A stretch of DNA of 64,000 nucleotides. Origin: Diadophis punctatus similis (Eukaryota; Chordata; Lepidosauria; Squamata; Dipsadidae). How positions within the stretch are numbered: the stretch's first letter is position 1; every line of letters starts with the position of its first letter. A program made the position numbers and the translations under genes. The notes under the pieces are model-generated. The model was not told where the DNA came from and ran no database searches. It was given only the letters and a program-made list of their open reading frames with translations. Positions 1 to 10,030 of this stretch are shown in pieces. Where the stretch lies: contig JALIGW010000010.1 in assembly GCA_023053685.1 (NCBI GenBank), forward strand, positions 12,880,919 through 12,944,918, given 5' to 3'.

Positions 1-498
1 AATCAAGATATGTCTTTTAAATTCTAATATTCATATTTATCATTCATCCTTCCCATATTGGTTAACATTATTTTAGCCATCTAGCAATTACCAGTCATCA
101 AAGTTCTTTCTGGATTATTAGATTAAGTATTTGACTCTTAACATAGTATATTTTTCCCTTTTAATTTTTACATTTAAGCAAATTCGTATGTAACAAGAAA
201 AAGAAAGCAAAAGTAAACAATCAAAGTGTGTCTTTCAAGTTCTATTATTCATATTTATCATTCATACTTCCCATATTGATTTACCTTGTTTTATCTAAAA
301 AAAATATCAAATCTTCTAATTCATTAGATGCTTATTGGTCTATATTTAAAAGGACAGGAAAAGAAAGAAAAAAGAAAAAAAAGTTCAAACTCTTAATAAA
401 ATAGTAGTTCTAAATAGGAGAAGAAAAAAGGAGACATTTCCACAATATAATATCTTCATCCATTCCCTTTTTGTTTCTCTACTGAATCGTTTTTATCT
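1..498. other. AT-rich intronic DNA with a duplicated segment
   Basis: No gene is seen. The first ~66 bases recur with a few substitutions at about 219-284, so a ~218-bp unit is present about 1.3 times. By position this lies in intron 1 of RSPH14, downstream of its exon on the minus strand. Confidence 0.5.
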
Positions 499-1002
499 CT
501 ATATTTCATCCACCCCCCATCCAATTAAATTCTCTTCCCTCTGTCTTTTAATTTTATACCAAAAGGTTCTCTTTCCCCATGCTCTTTTCTTCCCTCTTAA
601 GTTTACTGTCTGTATGTATCTGCTTTTCTCCATTCTTTTTTCTATTCTATGTATCTCAAAATCCTTATCCTCACTCTGAACATAGTTATTCTTAATATCA
701 TTATCTCTAGTATCATTGTGGCTATTATCTTTATCTCCATTTTCAATGTTAAATTCAGTGGGATATTTATCGTTTTCATAATCATTAATCAGCATTACAT
801 TTTCAAAGTTATTTTCATTTTCATCATCATTCATAATGTCTTCTTCTTCTCTCTTCTTCTCCTCTTCTGTACTCTTATCCAGTTTTTCTCCCATTTGTAC
901 TTCATCTTTCCCTGTCTCAGATACTCCAAATACAGTTTCTTTAAAATTTTCAAAAAGGTCCTTCATAAACTCAACCAATTCTTCATAGTCAGCTTTCTCC
1001 AT
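499..1002 (-). pseudogene. Acidic 167-residue ORF, unassigned, probably LINE-derived
   Basis: An open frame of 167 codons begins with Met at 1002. The middle (residues ~35-115) is very rich in Asp, Glu and Asn. The C-terminal ~40 residues are basic (RGKKRAWGKR, WYKIKRQRE). No catalytic motif is visible. It follows, on the same strand, other decayed reading frames at 1107-1289 and 1773-2150 that look like parts of one element. The dense squamate L1 content suggests an ORF1-like or 5' part of an L1, but I do not recognise the family. A low-complexity open frame in non-coding DNA cannot be excluded. Confidence 0.3.
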
Positions 1003-2330
1003 CTTTGCGAATCTTTAAAAAGTTCAGTCTTTGATCACTTTGTTTCCTTAGATTCAGTACTTAAGTCCACAAGTTTGACAAACTCCAGCTGTTTCTAAAT
1101 CACAAATCACAAATTCATTAATATACCAGTCCATCCAGCTACTAAAAAGAGATGTAGTCCAAAAACCTTTTCAATTTGTAAATACCCATTTTGTGGTTGG
1201 AAAGCCAAATCTTTCTGCTCCTTTGTAGTCAATATATGTTCAAGTTCAGTCTTATCCATATACTGTATTTTTCGGAGTATAAGACGCACCGGAGTATAAG
1301 ACGCACCTTAGTTTTGGGGGAGGAAAATAGGGGAAAACAATCTGCCTACCAGGTATTCATCTGGCTAGCGTCCTTAGTCTGCTCAGCTTCAGCACATTAT
1401 TTTATCCCCTGGTTAGGACTTAAAAAAACCTTCTTCTGAGAGAGTAACAATGAAAGAGCATGCAAGCCGGTAAGAGCTGGGAAGATCTTTAGCACCTGGT
1501 TAGGGCTAGAAAAAAACTTACTCGGAGCAAGTAGAGCAATGAAAAAAAATTCTGCAAAAACTTAGGGCTGGAAAAACATTCTTTGGAGAGAGTAACAATG
1601 AAAAAGCCTGCAAGGTAAGAGCTGGGAAGATCTGTTAGCACCTAGTTAGGGCTGGGGAAAAAAGCTACATTTGAAGTATAAGACGCACCCAAATTTTCAG
1701 CCACTTTTAGGGAGGAAAAGGGTGCGTCTTATACTCCGAAAAATACGGTAATCCAAACAGTCTTTCCGTTCCTTGTTTGTTGCTAAAAGTTTTCAATCCT
1801 GTTCTTCTCCTTCTCCTCAATCCAAATATTTTCTTTTACACCATAAACAGCTGCTCTTTCCAAAGGTCACAGCTGTTCTTTGTTCAAGGCCACTACTATC
1901 TAAACATCATAAGAATATTTCCACAGCAAAAAAATTTCCAGCCACCAGATGGCACTCTCCAAGTCAAATTCTTTCCTCTGTCCTATTGAAGTTTTCCGTT
2001 TTCAATCAATTCTATTTTTCCAATTAATCCTTCCAGATTTAGTCCCCAGATTTCTTCCATCAATGTCCACTCTTTAAACACAATTCTAAATTTTTAATGG
2101 TTGGGCTTTAGTTACCAGTCTCTTTGATTTTATTCCACCATTGTATCCACATAGTTAGCAGCCGCTTCCTAATTTTCCGGTCTCTTTTTTTTTTCCCCTT
2201 TAAATTTGAGCGTTTCTTTTTCTTTTTAAGTTTTCTTTGGGCTATGTAACTCACCAGGCTCCGTCCTCTTCAACTCCTCCAGCACGTTTTTCCAAAAAGC
2301 ATTCCTTCCTAGATGACTCCAATCGCCAAA
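1003..2330 (-). other. Decayed minus-strand repeat with broken reading frames
   Basis: Excluding the MITE at 1261-1750, the minus strand keeps short coding-like stretches separated by stops. One begins with Met near 2148 (WWNKIKETGN); another ends at 1107. They read toward the acidic ORF at 499-1002 and may belong to the same LINE copy. Family unassigned. Confidence 0.3.
1261..1750. mobile_element. TA-flanked MITE, about 490 bp
   Basis: The ends are inverted repeats of about 30 bp. The left begins TACTGTATTTTTCGGAGTAT; the right ends in the complement (ACTCCGAAAAATACGGTA). The inner motif GTATAAGACGCACC is repeated twice at the left end. TA at both outer ends fits a Tc1/mariner-type target. 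There is no transposase. A second family copy lies at 40946-41797. Confidence 0.75.
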
Positions 2331-2620
2331 ATCAATCCTTACAGATGTGAACCGCCGCGGCTAAATGACGGCATTTTGAGTAGCTGTCTTCATACGCCGC
2401 CAGTCGAGGAGACAAAGTCGGCTCCCTGGGGGGTTTGCAGCCCCCCCAATCTGCCGACAGGCGCTCCTCTTCTCCCCCACCCCTTCTGGGTGGTTCTGAC
2501 CCGGTCCTGACCGGACCGGGTCCCCGGGCGGCGCAGAATCGGGGCTTTCCCGCAAGAGAGGGGAAAGCTCCGTACCGCCGCGGCGCTTGCCACGCCTTCT
2601 TCCCTTCTTTTCTTAATTTG
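2331..2620. other. GC-rich segment, possible LINE 5' UTR
   Basis: This CpG-rich block lies in otherwise AT-rich DNA, between the decayed repeat at 1003-2330 and an L1 ORF2 fragment. On the minus strand it precedes the broken frames, so it could be the promoter-bearing 5' UTR of that element. No splice-bounded host exon was recognised. Confidence 0.3.
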
Positions 2621-3135
2621 TAGGCCAACCACCTGCCTGGTTTATTGGTGTGTTCGAAGTAATTCTGTTTAGTTGTCTTGATTTTTAATGCTATTTCCTC
2701 TTGGGATATCAAATTTATTTTATGTTTAATTAATGCATTTTCTTCTTTAATTTCATCGTTTTGTGGTGTCTCCTGCAATTTGCGTTCTAATTCCCCTACC
2801 TTATTTTGCAATTCATTTATTTATTTATTTTTGTTCTTATTTCTTTTACTAGTATAGGCAATAGTTAGTCCTCTTATATAGGCTTTCATAGTATCCCATA
2901 TATTTTGTGTAGTTGTATCTTTATTCCAATTTTCTTTTAAGAAGAAAGTTAATTCTTTCTCCATATATTGTTTAAATTCTTTTTCTTTTATTATCTTCTG
3001 ATTCATCATCCATCTTCTTCTTCCCTTTTTTTGTCCCTCTTTTTACAATTGATATGGGGTTGTGGTCCGCCCATGTGTTTGGTTCGATTTCTACACTTTC
3101 TATTTTTATATTTGGTTCTATATTGGTCCAGATCA
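2621..3135 (-). pseudogene. L1 ORF2 fragment: end of endonuclease and linker
   Basis: On the minus strand, 3135 to about 2970 encodes the end of an L1 apurinic-type endonuclease, with IWTNIEPN followed by ADHNPI at the place of the conserved (S/A)DH motif. Frames to 2621 give the linker before reverse transcriptase (QNYFEHTNKPGRWLAYKL), which is found again in the L1 at 22965-23171. Stops and a frame change break it. It is cut on the upstream side by a hAT end at 3136. Confidence 0.75.
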
Positions 3136-3320
3136 GTGGTTCCCAAACTTTTTCAGTCCACCGCCCCCTTGGTGCTACAAACCCATCCTCACCGCCCCCC
3201 ACCCCACCCCCTCAGGTGGGCGTGGCTTAGTGGTCAGGTGACCAGGTGGGTGTGGCCAACGTGTAAAGTGTGATGAAACTCACTTAGCAACCAAAATGTT
3301 AGGCTCAATTGTGGTCATAA
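3136..3320. mobile_element. hAT-like terminal fragment
   Basis: It begins CAGTGGTTCCCAAACTTTTT, a typical Charlie-type hAT terminus, followed by the GTGGGCGTGGC / GGTCAGGTGAC motif seen in other DNA elements here. It interrupts the L1 ORF2 fragment. The other end was not found; the sequence runs into the polypyrimidine tract. Confidence 0.5.
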
Positions 3321-4410
3321 GTCTTTCTTTCGTTCTTTCTTTCATCTCTACCTTCCCCCTTCTTTCTTTCTTTCTTTTTCTTTCTGTCTTTCTTCCTACC
3401 ATCTTTCTGTTTCTTTCTTTCCTTTCTTTCTTTCTGTCTGTCTTCCTTCCTTCCTACCATCTCTTCTTTCTGTCTGTCTGGCTTCCTTCCTTCCTACCAT
3501 CTTTTTCCTTCTTTCTGTCTTCCTTCCTTCCTACCATATTTCTTTCTTTCTTCCTCCCTCCATCCCTTTTTCTTTCCTTTTTCTTTCCTTCTTCCTTCCC
3601 TTCCCTCCCTCCTTTCTTTTTATGTCTGTCTGTCTTCCTTCCTTCCTACCATCTTTCTTTCTGTCTGTCTGTCTTCCTCCCTCCCTCCCTCCCTCTTTCT
3701 TCCTTTCTTTTTCTTCCTTTCCTTTTTCTTTCCTTCTTACCTCCCTCCTTTCTTTTTCTGTCTGTCCTCCTTCCTTCCTTTCTACCATCTTCCTTCCTTC
3801 CTACCATCTTTCTTTCTTTCTGTCTTCCTTCCTCCCTCGCTCTTTCGTTCTTTCCTTTTTCTTTCCTTCTTCCCTCCCTTCCCTTCCTCCTTTCTTTTTC
3901 TGTCTGTCTTCCTTCCTGCCTACCATCTTTCTTTCTTTCTGTCTTCCTCCCTCCTTTCTTTTTCTGTCTGTCTTCCTTTCTACCATCTTCCTTCCTTCCT
4001 TCCTTCCTACCATTTTCTTTCTTTCTTTCTTTTTCTTTCTTTCCTTTTTCCTTCCTTCTTCCCTCCCTCCTTTCTTTTTCTATCTTCCTTCCTTCCTACC
4101 ATCTTTCTTTCTCTTTCTTTCTGTCTTCCTTCTTTCCTTCCTCCCTCCCTCCCTCCCTTGCTCTTTCTTTCTTTCATTTTTCTTTCCTTCTTCCCTCCCT
4201 TCCCTCCCTCCTTTCTTTTTATGTCTGTCTTCCTTCCTTCCTACCATCTTTCTTTCTTTCTGTCTTCCTCTCTCCCTCTTTCTTTCTTTCTTTCCTTCTT
4301 CCCTCCCTCCTTTCTTTTTCTGTCTGTCTTCCTTCCTTTCTAGCATCGTTCTTTCTCTTTCTTTCTTTCTTTTTTCTTTCCTTCTTCCCTCCCTTCCCTT
4401 CCCTCCTGCC
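3321..4410. repeat. 1.1 kb polypyrimidine tract of CTTT/CTTCC/CCCT units
   Basis: The plus strand is almost only C and T for about 1,090 bp, made of variable CTTT, CTTCC, CCCTCC and TCTGTCTGT units with a recurring TTCCTACCATCTTT motif. Lack of purines removes most stop codons, so long Ser/Phe/Leu/Pro open frames (up to 440 codons on plus, Lys/Glu/Arg on minus) are composition artefacts. It ends 28 bp from the RSPH14 exon, inside intron 1. Confidence 0.95.
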
Positions 4411-4431
4411 AGCCATGGCCAGGCTGCCGCC

Positions 4432-4437
4432 GCTCAC
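4432..4437 (-). other. Splice donor of RSPH14 coding exon 1
   Basis: On the minus strand the exon runs into GTGAGC, a strong GT donor, at the residue where similarity to RSPH14 ends and the frame turns into repeat-derived sequence. Confidence 0.8.
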
Positions 4438-4636
4438 CCAGGCCAATGGCTTGGTAAGCGTTCTCCGGGTCATACACCAGGTTGCAGAACGCCATCAAGG
4501 CCGGCTGCCGCGTCAGCAGCTCGGGGTGCTGCAGCTCTTCATTGAGCTTGGGGAGGCCTCGGCGGCCGAAGGCCACAGGCGCCTTGGTGGGGTCGATGTT
4601 GGGGGGCAGTTGGGCTGAGATACACGGGTGCTCCAT
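4438..4636 (-). CDS. RSPH14: RSPH14 (radial spoke head 14 homolog), first coding exon
   Basis: RSPH14 (formerly RTDR1) is an armadillo-repeat protein of the radial spokes in motile cilia and sperm flagella. This exon encodes the N-terminal 66 residues plus one base. It starts at Met 4636 ([15 protein letters not shown]), continues through [19 protein letters not shown] and LLTRQ, and ends just after [10 protein letters not shown]. From memory this matches the conserved start of vertebrate RSPH14, including the Met position. A splice donor follows directly. Later exons lie outside the window, beyond position 1, because the gene is on the minus strand and intron 1 fills 1-4437. The frame shows no stops or shifts, so it is taken as functional. 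The open frame extends upstream of Met, but that part is CpG-rich leader and MITE. It is the only host coding sequence recognised here. Confidence 0.9.
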
Positions 4637-4670
4637 GCCGAAGGGAAGCCCGCCAAATTGCGCACGCCAG

Positions 4671-4683
4671 GTTGCTAGGCAAC
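4671..4683. promoter_or_regulatory. RFX-type X-box
   Basis: GTTGCTAGGCAAC is a perfect inverted repeat (GTTGC-TAG-GCAAC) matching the RFX X-box form of two GTTGC half-sites. It ends 35 bp upstream of the RSPH14 start codon. RFX factors drive motile-cilium genes, so site and gene function agree. Spacing is one base shorter than the commonest 14-bp form. Confidence 0.75.
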
Positions 4684-4709
4684 AGGGACGCCGGGCGGGA
4701 AAGTCCGTG

Positions 4710-4715
4710 CACGTG
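4710..4715. promoter_or_regulatory. CACGTG E-box in the RSPH14 promoter
   Basis: A palindromic CACGTG inside GCACGTGC lies 74 bp upstream of the start codon. This is a possible bHLH-type site; function is not shown by sequence alone. Confidence 0.35.
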
Positions 4716-4809
4716 CAGGTTCCGCAACAGAGCCTTCCTGCGGGTCTGAAGTGCTCGCCCGAGCAGCTTTGGGAGCGGTCAGCTTCCCTCGTCGCTGTGC
4801 CATGCTCAG

Positions 4810-4952
4810 TACCTAGCACTTGTAACTCCATCGCATTCCACGCTCTTGTGTGCAGGGCAGCCCATTCTGAAAGAAAACATCTCGCGTTTTCTTTCAGAAT
4901 GGGCTGCCCTGCACACGAGTGAGGAACGCGAGGGAGCTTCAAGTGCTAGGTA
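4810..4952. mobile_element. Palindromic MITE, copy 1
   Basis: A 143-bp near-perfect hairpin starts TACCTAGCACTTG and ends CAAGTGCTAGGTA. The arms meet around a short loop near 4880 and include GTGCAGGGCAGCCCATTCTG and its complement. It carries no protein. Terminal TA could be the target site. It sits just upstream of the RSPH14 promoter, 104 bp from a second copy. Confidence 0.75.
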
Positions 4953-5056
4953 GGATGCCCGTTGCACAATGGGACGCAGTTTGGAGTGACCAGTCGTGCG
5001 GGGTGGAGCGGAGCGGGGGCTGGGCAGGGGCTAGCTGGGCCGTGAGATGGGCATCA

Positions 5057-5201
5057 TACCTAGCACTTGTAACTCCGTTGCATTCCACGCTCTTGAGTGC
5101 AGGGCAGCCCATTCTGAAAGAAAATGTCTCGCGTTTTTTTTCAGAATGGGCTGCCCTGCACACAAGAACGAGGAATGCGAGGGAGCTTCGAGTGCTTAGT
5201 A
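5057..5201. mobile_element. Palindromic MITE, copy 2
   Basis: This is the same hairpin as 4810-4952 with a few substitutions and small indels in the same layout; it ends GTGCTTAGTA. The 104-bp spacer between the copies is GC-rich and starts GGATGCCC and ends GGGCATCA, itself roughly inverted. The whole 4810-5201 block may be one composite element with hairpin ends. Confidence 0.7.
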
Positions 5202-5209
5202 GGAAACAC

Positions 5210-7545
5210 TAGGAAACACTTAATAGGAAACATTATATATGCATATATATTAAAAATATATATGACAGAGTTTATACACTTAGACCAAAATGGCTTTTTG
5301 CCTAAAAGATATATAAGAAATAATATCAGGATAATCTTAGACTCTCTAGAATACTATGAGGCGCACAATGAAAAGCAAATGGCATTAATTTTTTTAGATG
5401 CGCAAAAAGCGTTTGATAACGCTAGGTGGGATTTTATGCTTTGCCAATTAAAATATATGGATTTGGGGGGAAATTTTATAAAAATGTTTAAAACGATATA
5501 TTTAGAACAGAGAGCAAAAATAATTATTAATGGGGAAACAACAGACAGTTTTTATATAAAAAAAGGAACAAGACAAGGTTGCCCACTGTCTCCCTTACTG
5601 TTTATAATGTCCTTAGAGGTGCTAACAAGAAATATCAGGGCAGATGACCAAATAAAAGGCCTAGAGATTTAAAAAGAAAGCTTTAAAATACAAGCTTTTG
5701 CAGACGATCTAGCTTTCATTATTGAGGAACCACTGCAATCAGGAAGTAGACTGATGGAAGTATTGGAGGAATATGGAAAATTGGCTGGCTTAAAAATAAA
5801 CAGAGAAAAAACTAAGATGATTGTTAAAAATATGACTAAGACACAAGAACTTGAATTAGTAGAAAAATTGGATATTCAAACTACAAAAAAAATAAGATAC
5901 TTGGGGATACAAATAACATCAAGGTGCGCCACATTGAAAAAAGATAATCATGAAAAATTGATAGAACAAATAAAATTGGATTTAGATAATGGACAAACCT
6001 TCAACTCTCCTTTATGGTGAGAATAGTATTAATAAAAATGAATATACTACCAAGGTTATTATTTATATTCCAATGCATACCGATTAAATTGGAAAAAGAA
6101 TTCTTTCAAAATTTAAACAAAATTACACTTAAATTTATATGACAAAAGAGAAAAGCAAGGATTAAATTAAAATTGTTACAAGATTCAAAGGAAAGGGGAG
6201 GATTTGGATTTCCAGATTGAGAAAAATATTATTTGGCCACTAAATTAATATGGATAAAAGATTGGATACAACTGAAAAATCATAGATTATTAAAACTGGA
6301 AGGACACGATCTACAAGTAGGCTGGCATGCCTTCTTTTGGGAAAAAAAACATAAAAATCACCAATACTTCCTGAGACATTATGTTAGACGAGCACTGATA
6401 GATGCATGGATAATAATCAAACGGCAAAATTACATAAAGATCCCTAATTGCATTCGACCTTAGAGATGATTACTCATCCAAACTTTATGAACCCAGGGAA
6501 AGTAATAACATATAAACAGATAACAAATGAAATTGGAGATTTAAAATCGAGGACAGAATTAAAGGAAGAAGGCGTAGATTTAGAATGGTGGGCATACTTA
6601 CAACTGCAGTCAAAACATGGGAGAGATAAAAAACAATCCAGGAATTGAAATGGAACTAACAGAATTAGATAAAATAATTTTAGGACCAGAAGATAAAACA
6701 ATTTAAAAAATTTACCAATATACCGTACTTAGAACGGGCCTTATTTGAAGAGCAGGTCAAAGAAACCATGATAACTTGGTGTAGAGATTTTGGGTTTAAT
6801 ATTGACCTAGAAAAATGGCAAGACCTATGGCAAAGAAACCAAAAATTGACACTGGCTACTTCATATAAGGAGAACTTATACAAGATGTTTTACAGGTGGC
6901 ACTTCCCACCAACAAGATTAGCCAAAATGGGTACACATCTTTCTTCATTATGTTGGAAATGTAAAATCCAACCCGGCACATATTATCATATGTGGTGGGA
7001 GTGCCATAAAGCACGAGAATTCTGGACAACAATCAAACAATGGCTGGAAGAAATATTGAAAATAAAATTGGACCTCAAACCAGAAGTTTTTTTTATTAGG
7101 GATAACATTAGATAAATATGATAAAAATATAATATACTTAATGTTACATATATTGACTGCCGCAAGGTTAACTTTCGCTCAAAATTGGAAAAAACAAAAC
7201 GTACCCACAGAAGAAGAAATTTTACATAAAATATTAACGTGCTGAAATTGATAGGTTAACATCAGAAATGAAGGGAAAAGATGAAATTGAATACATTGAA
7301 ACCTGGAATAAATTATATCATTGGTGGGGAAAAAGGAGAACCAAGATTAAAAATTAAAATGGTAGAGATGAAAAGAAAAACTATAACTCATTATTTGCAA
7401 TTTAAGATAAATAATGATGTATAAATTAGCGGAATGTAAATATGTATACTAGATTATGATTCGTCATGTACATGTTTTTTATGTTTATTGTATGTTTTGT
7501 CTTTTTATCTGTTTTATAAATAAAAAACTTTTTAAAAATTAAAAA
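5210..7545 (+). pseudogene. 5'-truncated L1: ORF2 reverse transcriptase to 3' tail
   Basis: Plus-strand frames encode a squamate L1 ORF2 from early RT onward: FIHLDQNGFLPKR, FLDAQKAFDN, GTRQGCPLSPLL, then AFADDLAF at about 5695-5720, where the catalytic FADD lies. Thumb and C-terminal parts follow (LEGHDLQVGWHAF, YKENLYKMFYRWHFPP, CWKCKIQPGTYYHMWWEC near 6950-7010). Stops at 5672 and 6020 and several frame changes make it dead. The endonuclease is absent. A 3' UTR and A-rich end (AATAAAAAACTTTTTAAAAA) finish near 7545. The right end abuts an opposite-strand L1 ORF1, into which it may have inserted. Confidence 0.85.
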
Positions 7546-7820
7546 AAGTTTTCTTTTGTCTCTTCATGATTATAAAAAATGGTTTGCTGTGTTTTAATCA
7601 TTGTTTCTTGTTGTGTCATCATGAATTCTTGAATTTTGTCTAAAGTGGCCTGCATAGTGTGTAATGTAGGTGTTTGTCCTTGTTTCTCTGTAGATGCCAT
7701 TTCTGTAATGAGTTTTTGCCCTGTCGATGAGGGTGTTACAGGAGTTTTTTTAATCGTTTTGGTCACAGTTGTTGATGTTGACATTTTTATTCTACTAAAG
7801 AAATTGTTCCACACTTTCAT
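7546..7820 (-). pseudogene. L1 ORF1 N-terminal fragment
   Basis: The minus frame starts with Met at 7820 (second Met 12 codons on). It gives a Ser/Thr-rich head, then a short Gln/Met-rich coiled-coil start (QATLDKIQEFMMTQQETM) resembling the ORF1 start at 33886-34239. The RNA-binding and C-terminal domains are missing because the plus-strand L1 tail adjoins at 7545. Confidence 0.65.
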
Positions 7821-8960
7821 AAATTTCTTTTCTTATCCTTACTATTCTATTCTATTTTAATATTCTTATTTAAAGTTTCGCAGTCTAATTTATTGTAACT
7901 AAAAATCGATAGTAATGATAGTAAAGAAGAAGAAGAGGGGGGAGGGAGAAAGAAAGAGATAGAAAGGTACATTATATTTCTATTATATCTTATATCTCTA
8001 ACGTAAAAAATATTGTTTCATAGTTTGAGAGAAGGAGATAGGAAAGAAAAGTTAGTTGTTAATCATTTAAACATAAGTTTTCTACTTAATATATTTTAAT
8101 TAAGAAATTACTAATAATGCTATAAACTAATCTACTCAATATATATATCCAAAATATTTTCAGTAATAATTTCAATAATTATTAATTAATTGAACTGTCG
8201 TTTGAAGTTACTAGTGTTTCAAATTATTCACAACTTAATCTCTTCGGTAATAGTTATTTCAATTCAATCACTTAAATTAAATTATTATTAACACTTAAAG
8301 AGTCTTACTTCTTGCTTTTTATAATGTAGAATAGTAATGACAATCAATTATCTAAATATCAAAATACTTCTAATTACAACTTAATATATATAGGATTGTA
8401 AATATATAGTAAATATATAGTTTAGGATTTTTAATTTCAAAATGTTTAGTCAATATATTAAGCTCTGTATATCTTACAAATGTCTTTTAAAGGAGGTCGT
8501 CTCTCTTCTGTTTCAATTTCACTGTCCATTCAAAATGTCTGCGTTCCAAAAGAATGCTTTGTCACCGTCTCTCTTCCCCCCCCCCCCTCCTTTCCCTTGG
8601 CTCAAAGTCGTTAGTCAATGTCTTTTGGTTTCAAAATATTTTTGATATAAATGTAACGTAGATTCCCTTTCTGCCGTCAGTTATTTCTTTCTTTGGTAGT
8701 TCTTTCCAGTCCAACGTGTCCCTTTAAAGCAATCCGTTTCTAATTTTGTTTCGCCTTTCGCTCCTTTCCGCTAAGGCACTGCTTGGTCCTTTTTGGAGAC
8801 TCACTTCTCCTTCGGTAGTGCCAGTCGTTCGCTTTTCAATAGGAGTTTTCTCCAGAAAAAGTTGTAATCCACTTTAGTTTGGGTAATTCCGATACTTTTG
8901 TCAATATATTGCCGTTTCTCTATTTTTTCCTTCCTTGCTGTATGCTCGGGCCGCCATACC
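7821..8960 (-). mobile_element. L1 5' UTR upstream of the ORF1 fragment
   Basis: About 1.1 kb upstream of the minus-strand ORF1 start shows no gene. It is AT-rich near ORF1 and becomes CpG-richer toward 8650-8960, as in LINE 5' UTRs with internal promoters. A C(10) run lies near 8577. The 5' limit is estimated from the start of Gypsy sequence. Confidence 0.45.
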
Positions 8961-9063
8961 TCTGGACCAGCACAAACTGTTGGTTTCTTCTCCGTTCAGC
9001 TATAGGGCTTCCATCTGCTTCGGCGGGGGTTTGCACCTCCTCCCGTCCTCGCACGATGTTCCC

Positions 9064-9420
9064 CTAGGTCAACTTCATTCTCAATGCTCGGAACCAGTCG
9101 AGCCCCAGTAGGCTGGGTATGCGGTCGCATGCAGTTGTCAGTGGTAGGTTTGCTTCCTGGTCGTCAAACTTCACGGTGACTTCTCTGTGCCCCAAAACTG
9201 GAATTTGGTTCCCTTGACAGTCTGAAATTCGTAGTGTCTGGGTCTGTAGCTGGTCTTGGGTGAGGTTAGGCATGGCTTTCTTCGCAGTTGACCAGGACAT
9301 AATGGATATCGATGAGCCTGTGTCTATCTCCATTTCACAGGGGGATCCTTCCACGAGCACAGTTATGCGAATTTTGGAATTGTTCTGAGTACTCGCCTGG
9401 TTCACCCTGAGGTAGTTCAA
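9064..9420 (-). pseudogene. Gypsy protease domain
   Basis: The minus frame, 118 codons, holds a retropepsin fold: MEIDTGSSISIMSW carries the catalytic Asp-Thr-Gly, and LLGLDWFRAL is the typical second conserved region. In Gypsy elements this aspartic protease cuts Gag and Pol. It lies downstream of the gag frame at 9586-10011 on the same strand. RT and integrase are not present next to it; the fragment ends in L1 sequence below ~9010. Confidence 0.8.
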
Positions 9421-9585
9421 CCCCGATTGTGGATTGTAGTTGTTTACTTGTTGGTTAGGGCCTCTCTTTTCACGTCTCAGCTCACTCGGATAGTAGTTTC
9501 ATCCTGTGCCTCTAGTAGGGAAACGGGATGCTTTGCAGACCCGTACGATGTGGCTGAATTTCCCACATCTTCGGCAAACGGCATC

Positions 9586-10011
9586 TCAGAACTGGCAGGC
9601 TATTCGGGGGTGCGGTCCCCCACAACTGTAGCACGGCCCTGACCTTCGACCCTCATCCCCTTGGCGCCGATCCATCCGGAATACTTCCTCTTCTTTGTAG
9701 TCTGGTAGTTCAGCATGGCATTGAGTCTCGTGCAATTCTGAGTTCGTTTTATTAGGAGTCGGTGTTTTTTTTCGGCGCAGCGTTTCTGCAGCCTTGTTTG
9801 AAGTCTCGGCTGCCCTGGCTTCTTCTAGCGTAGTCTTCAGAGTCAGGCCAGTTTTAGAGAGAAGCCTTTTCTGTAGGTTGGTGTCTCGAACCCCTCGAAC
9901 GAGCTGGCCCAGTAGTGCATCATCTAGATCTAGGAATTGGCAATGCGTCGCCGCTCGTCTTAGTGCTGTTTTGTAGTTGTTGATACTTTCTCTTTCTTGT
10001 TGCGTTACCAT
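9586..10011 (-). pseudogene. Gypsy gag fragment with zinc knuckle
   Basis: The minus frame of 141 codons holds the C-terminal capsid region (RESINNYKTALRRAATHCQF, QLVRGVRDTNLQKRLLS), followed by a basic linker and a nucleocapsid zinc knuckle CYSCGGPHPRIAC, a CX2CX3HX4C variant one residue short of CX2CX4HX4C. Met 10011 is unlikely to be the true gag start; the N-terminal part is missing above ~10030. The style resembles the K02A2.6-like Gypsy at 61-64 kb, but identity is not tested. Confidence 0.75.
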
Positions 10012-10030
10012 CCCTTGCTCTTCCCAATGC

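Larger units (their letters stand above)
4637..4800 (-). promoter_or_regulatory. CpG-rich promoter and 5' UTR of RSPH14
   Basis: About 160 bp upstream of the start codon is rich in CpG and GC boxes (GGGCGGG near 4693-4699), unlike the AT-rich flanks, and holds the X-box and E-box listed separately. No TATA box is evident. The segment is bounded upstream by a palindromic MITE at 4810, so the proximal promoter is short or has been interrupted. Role inferred from position and composition. Confidence 0.65.

Noticed and set aside
3296..4618. 440-codon and 307-codon plus-strand ORFs rich in Ser, Phe, Leu and Pro
   Set aside because: They exist because the polypyrimidine tract lacks stop codons. 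There is no domain, and the only real coding sequence overlapped is RSPH14 on the other strand.
4340..4942. 200-codon minus-strand ORF across the RSPH14 exon
   Set aside because: Only 4438-4636 is exon. The extension upstream is 5' UTR and MITE; the extension downstream passes the splice donor into repeat.
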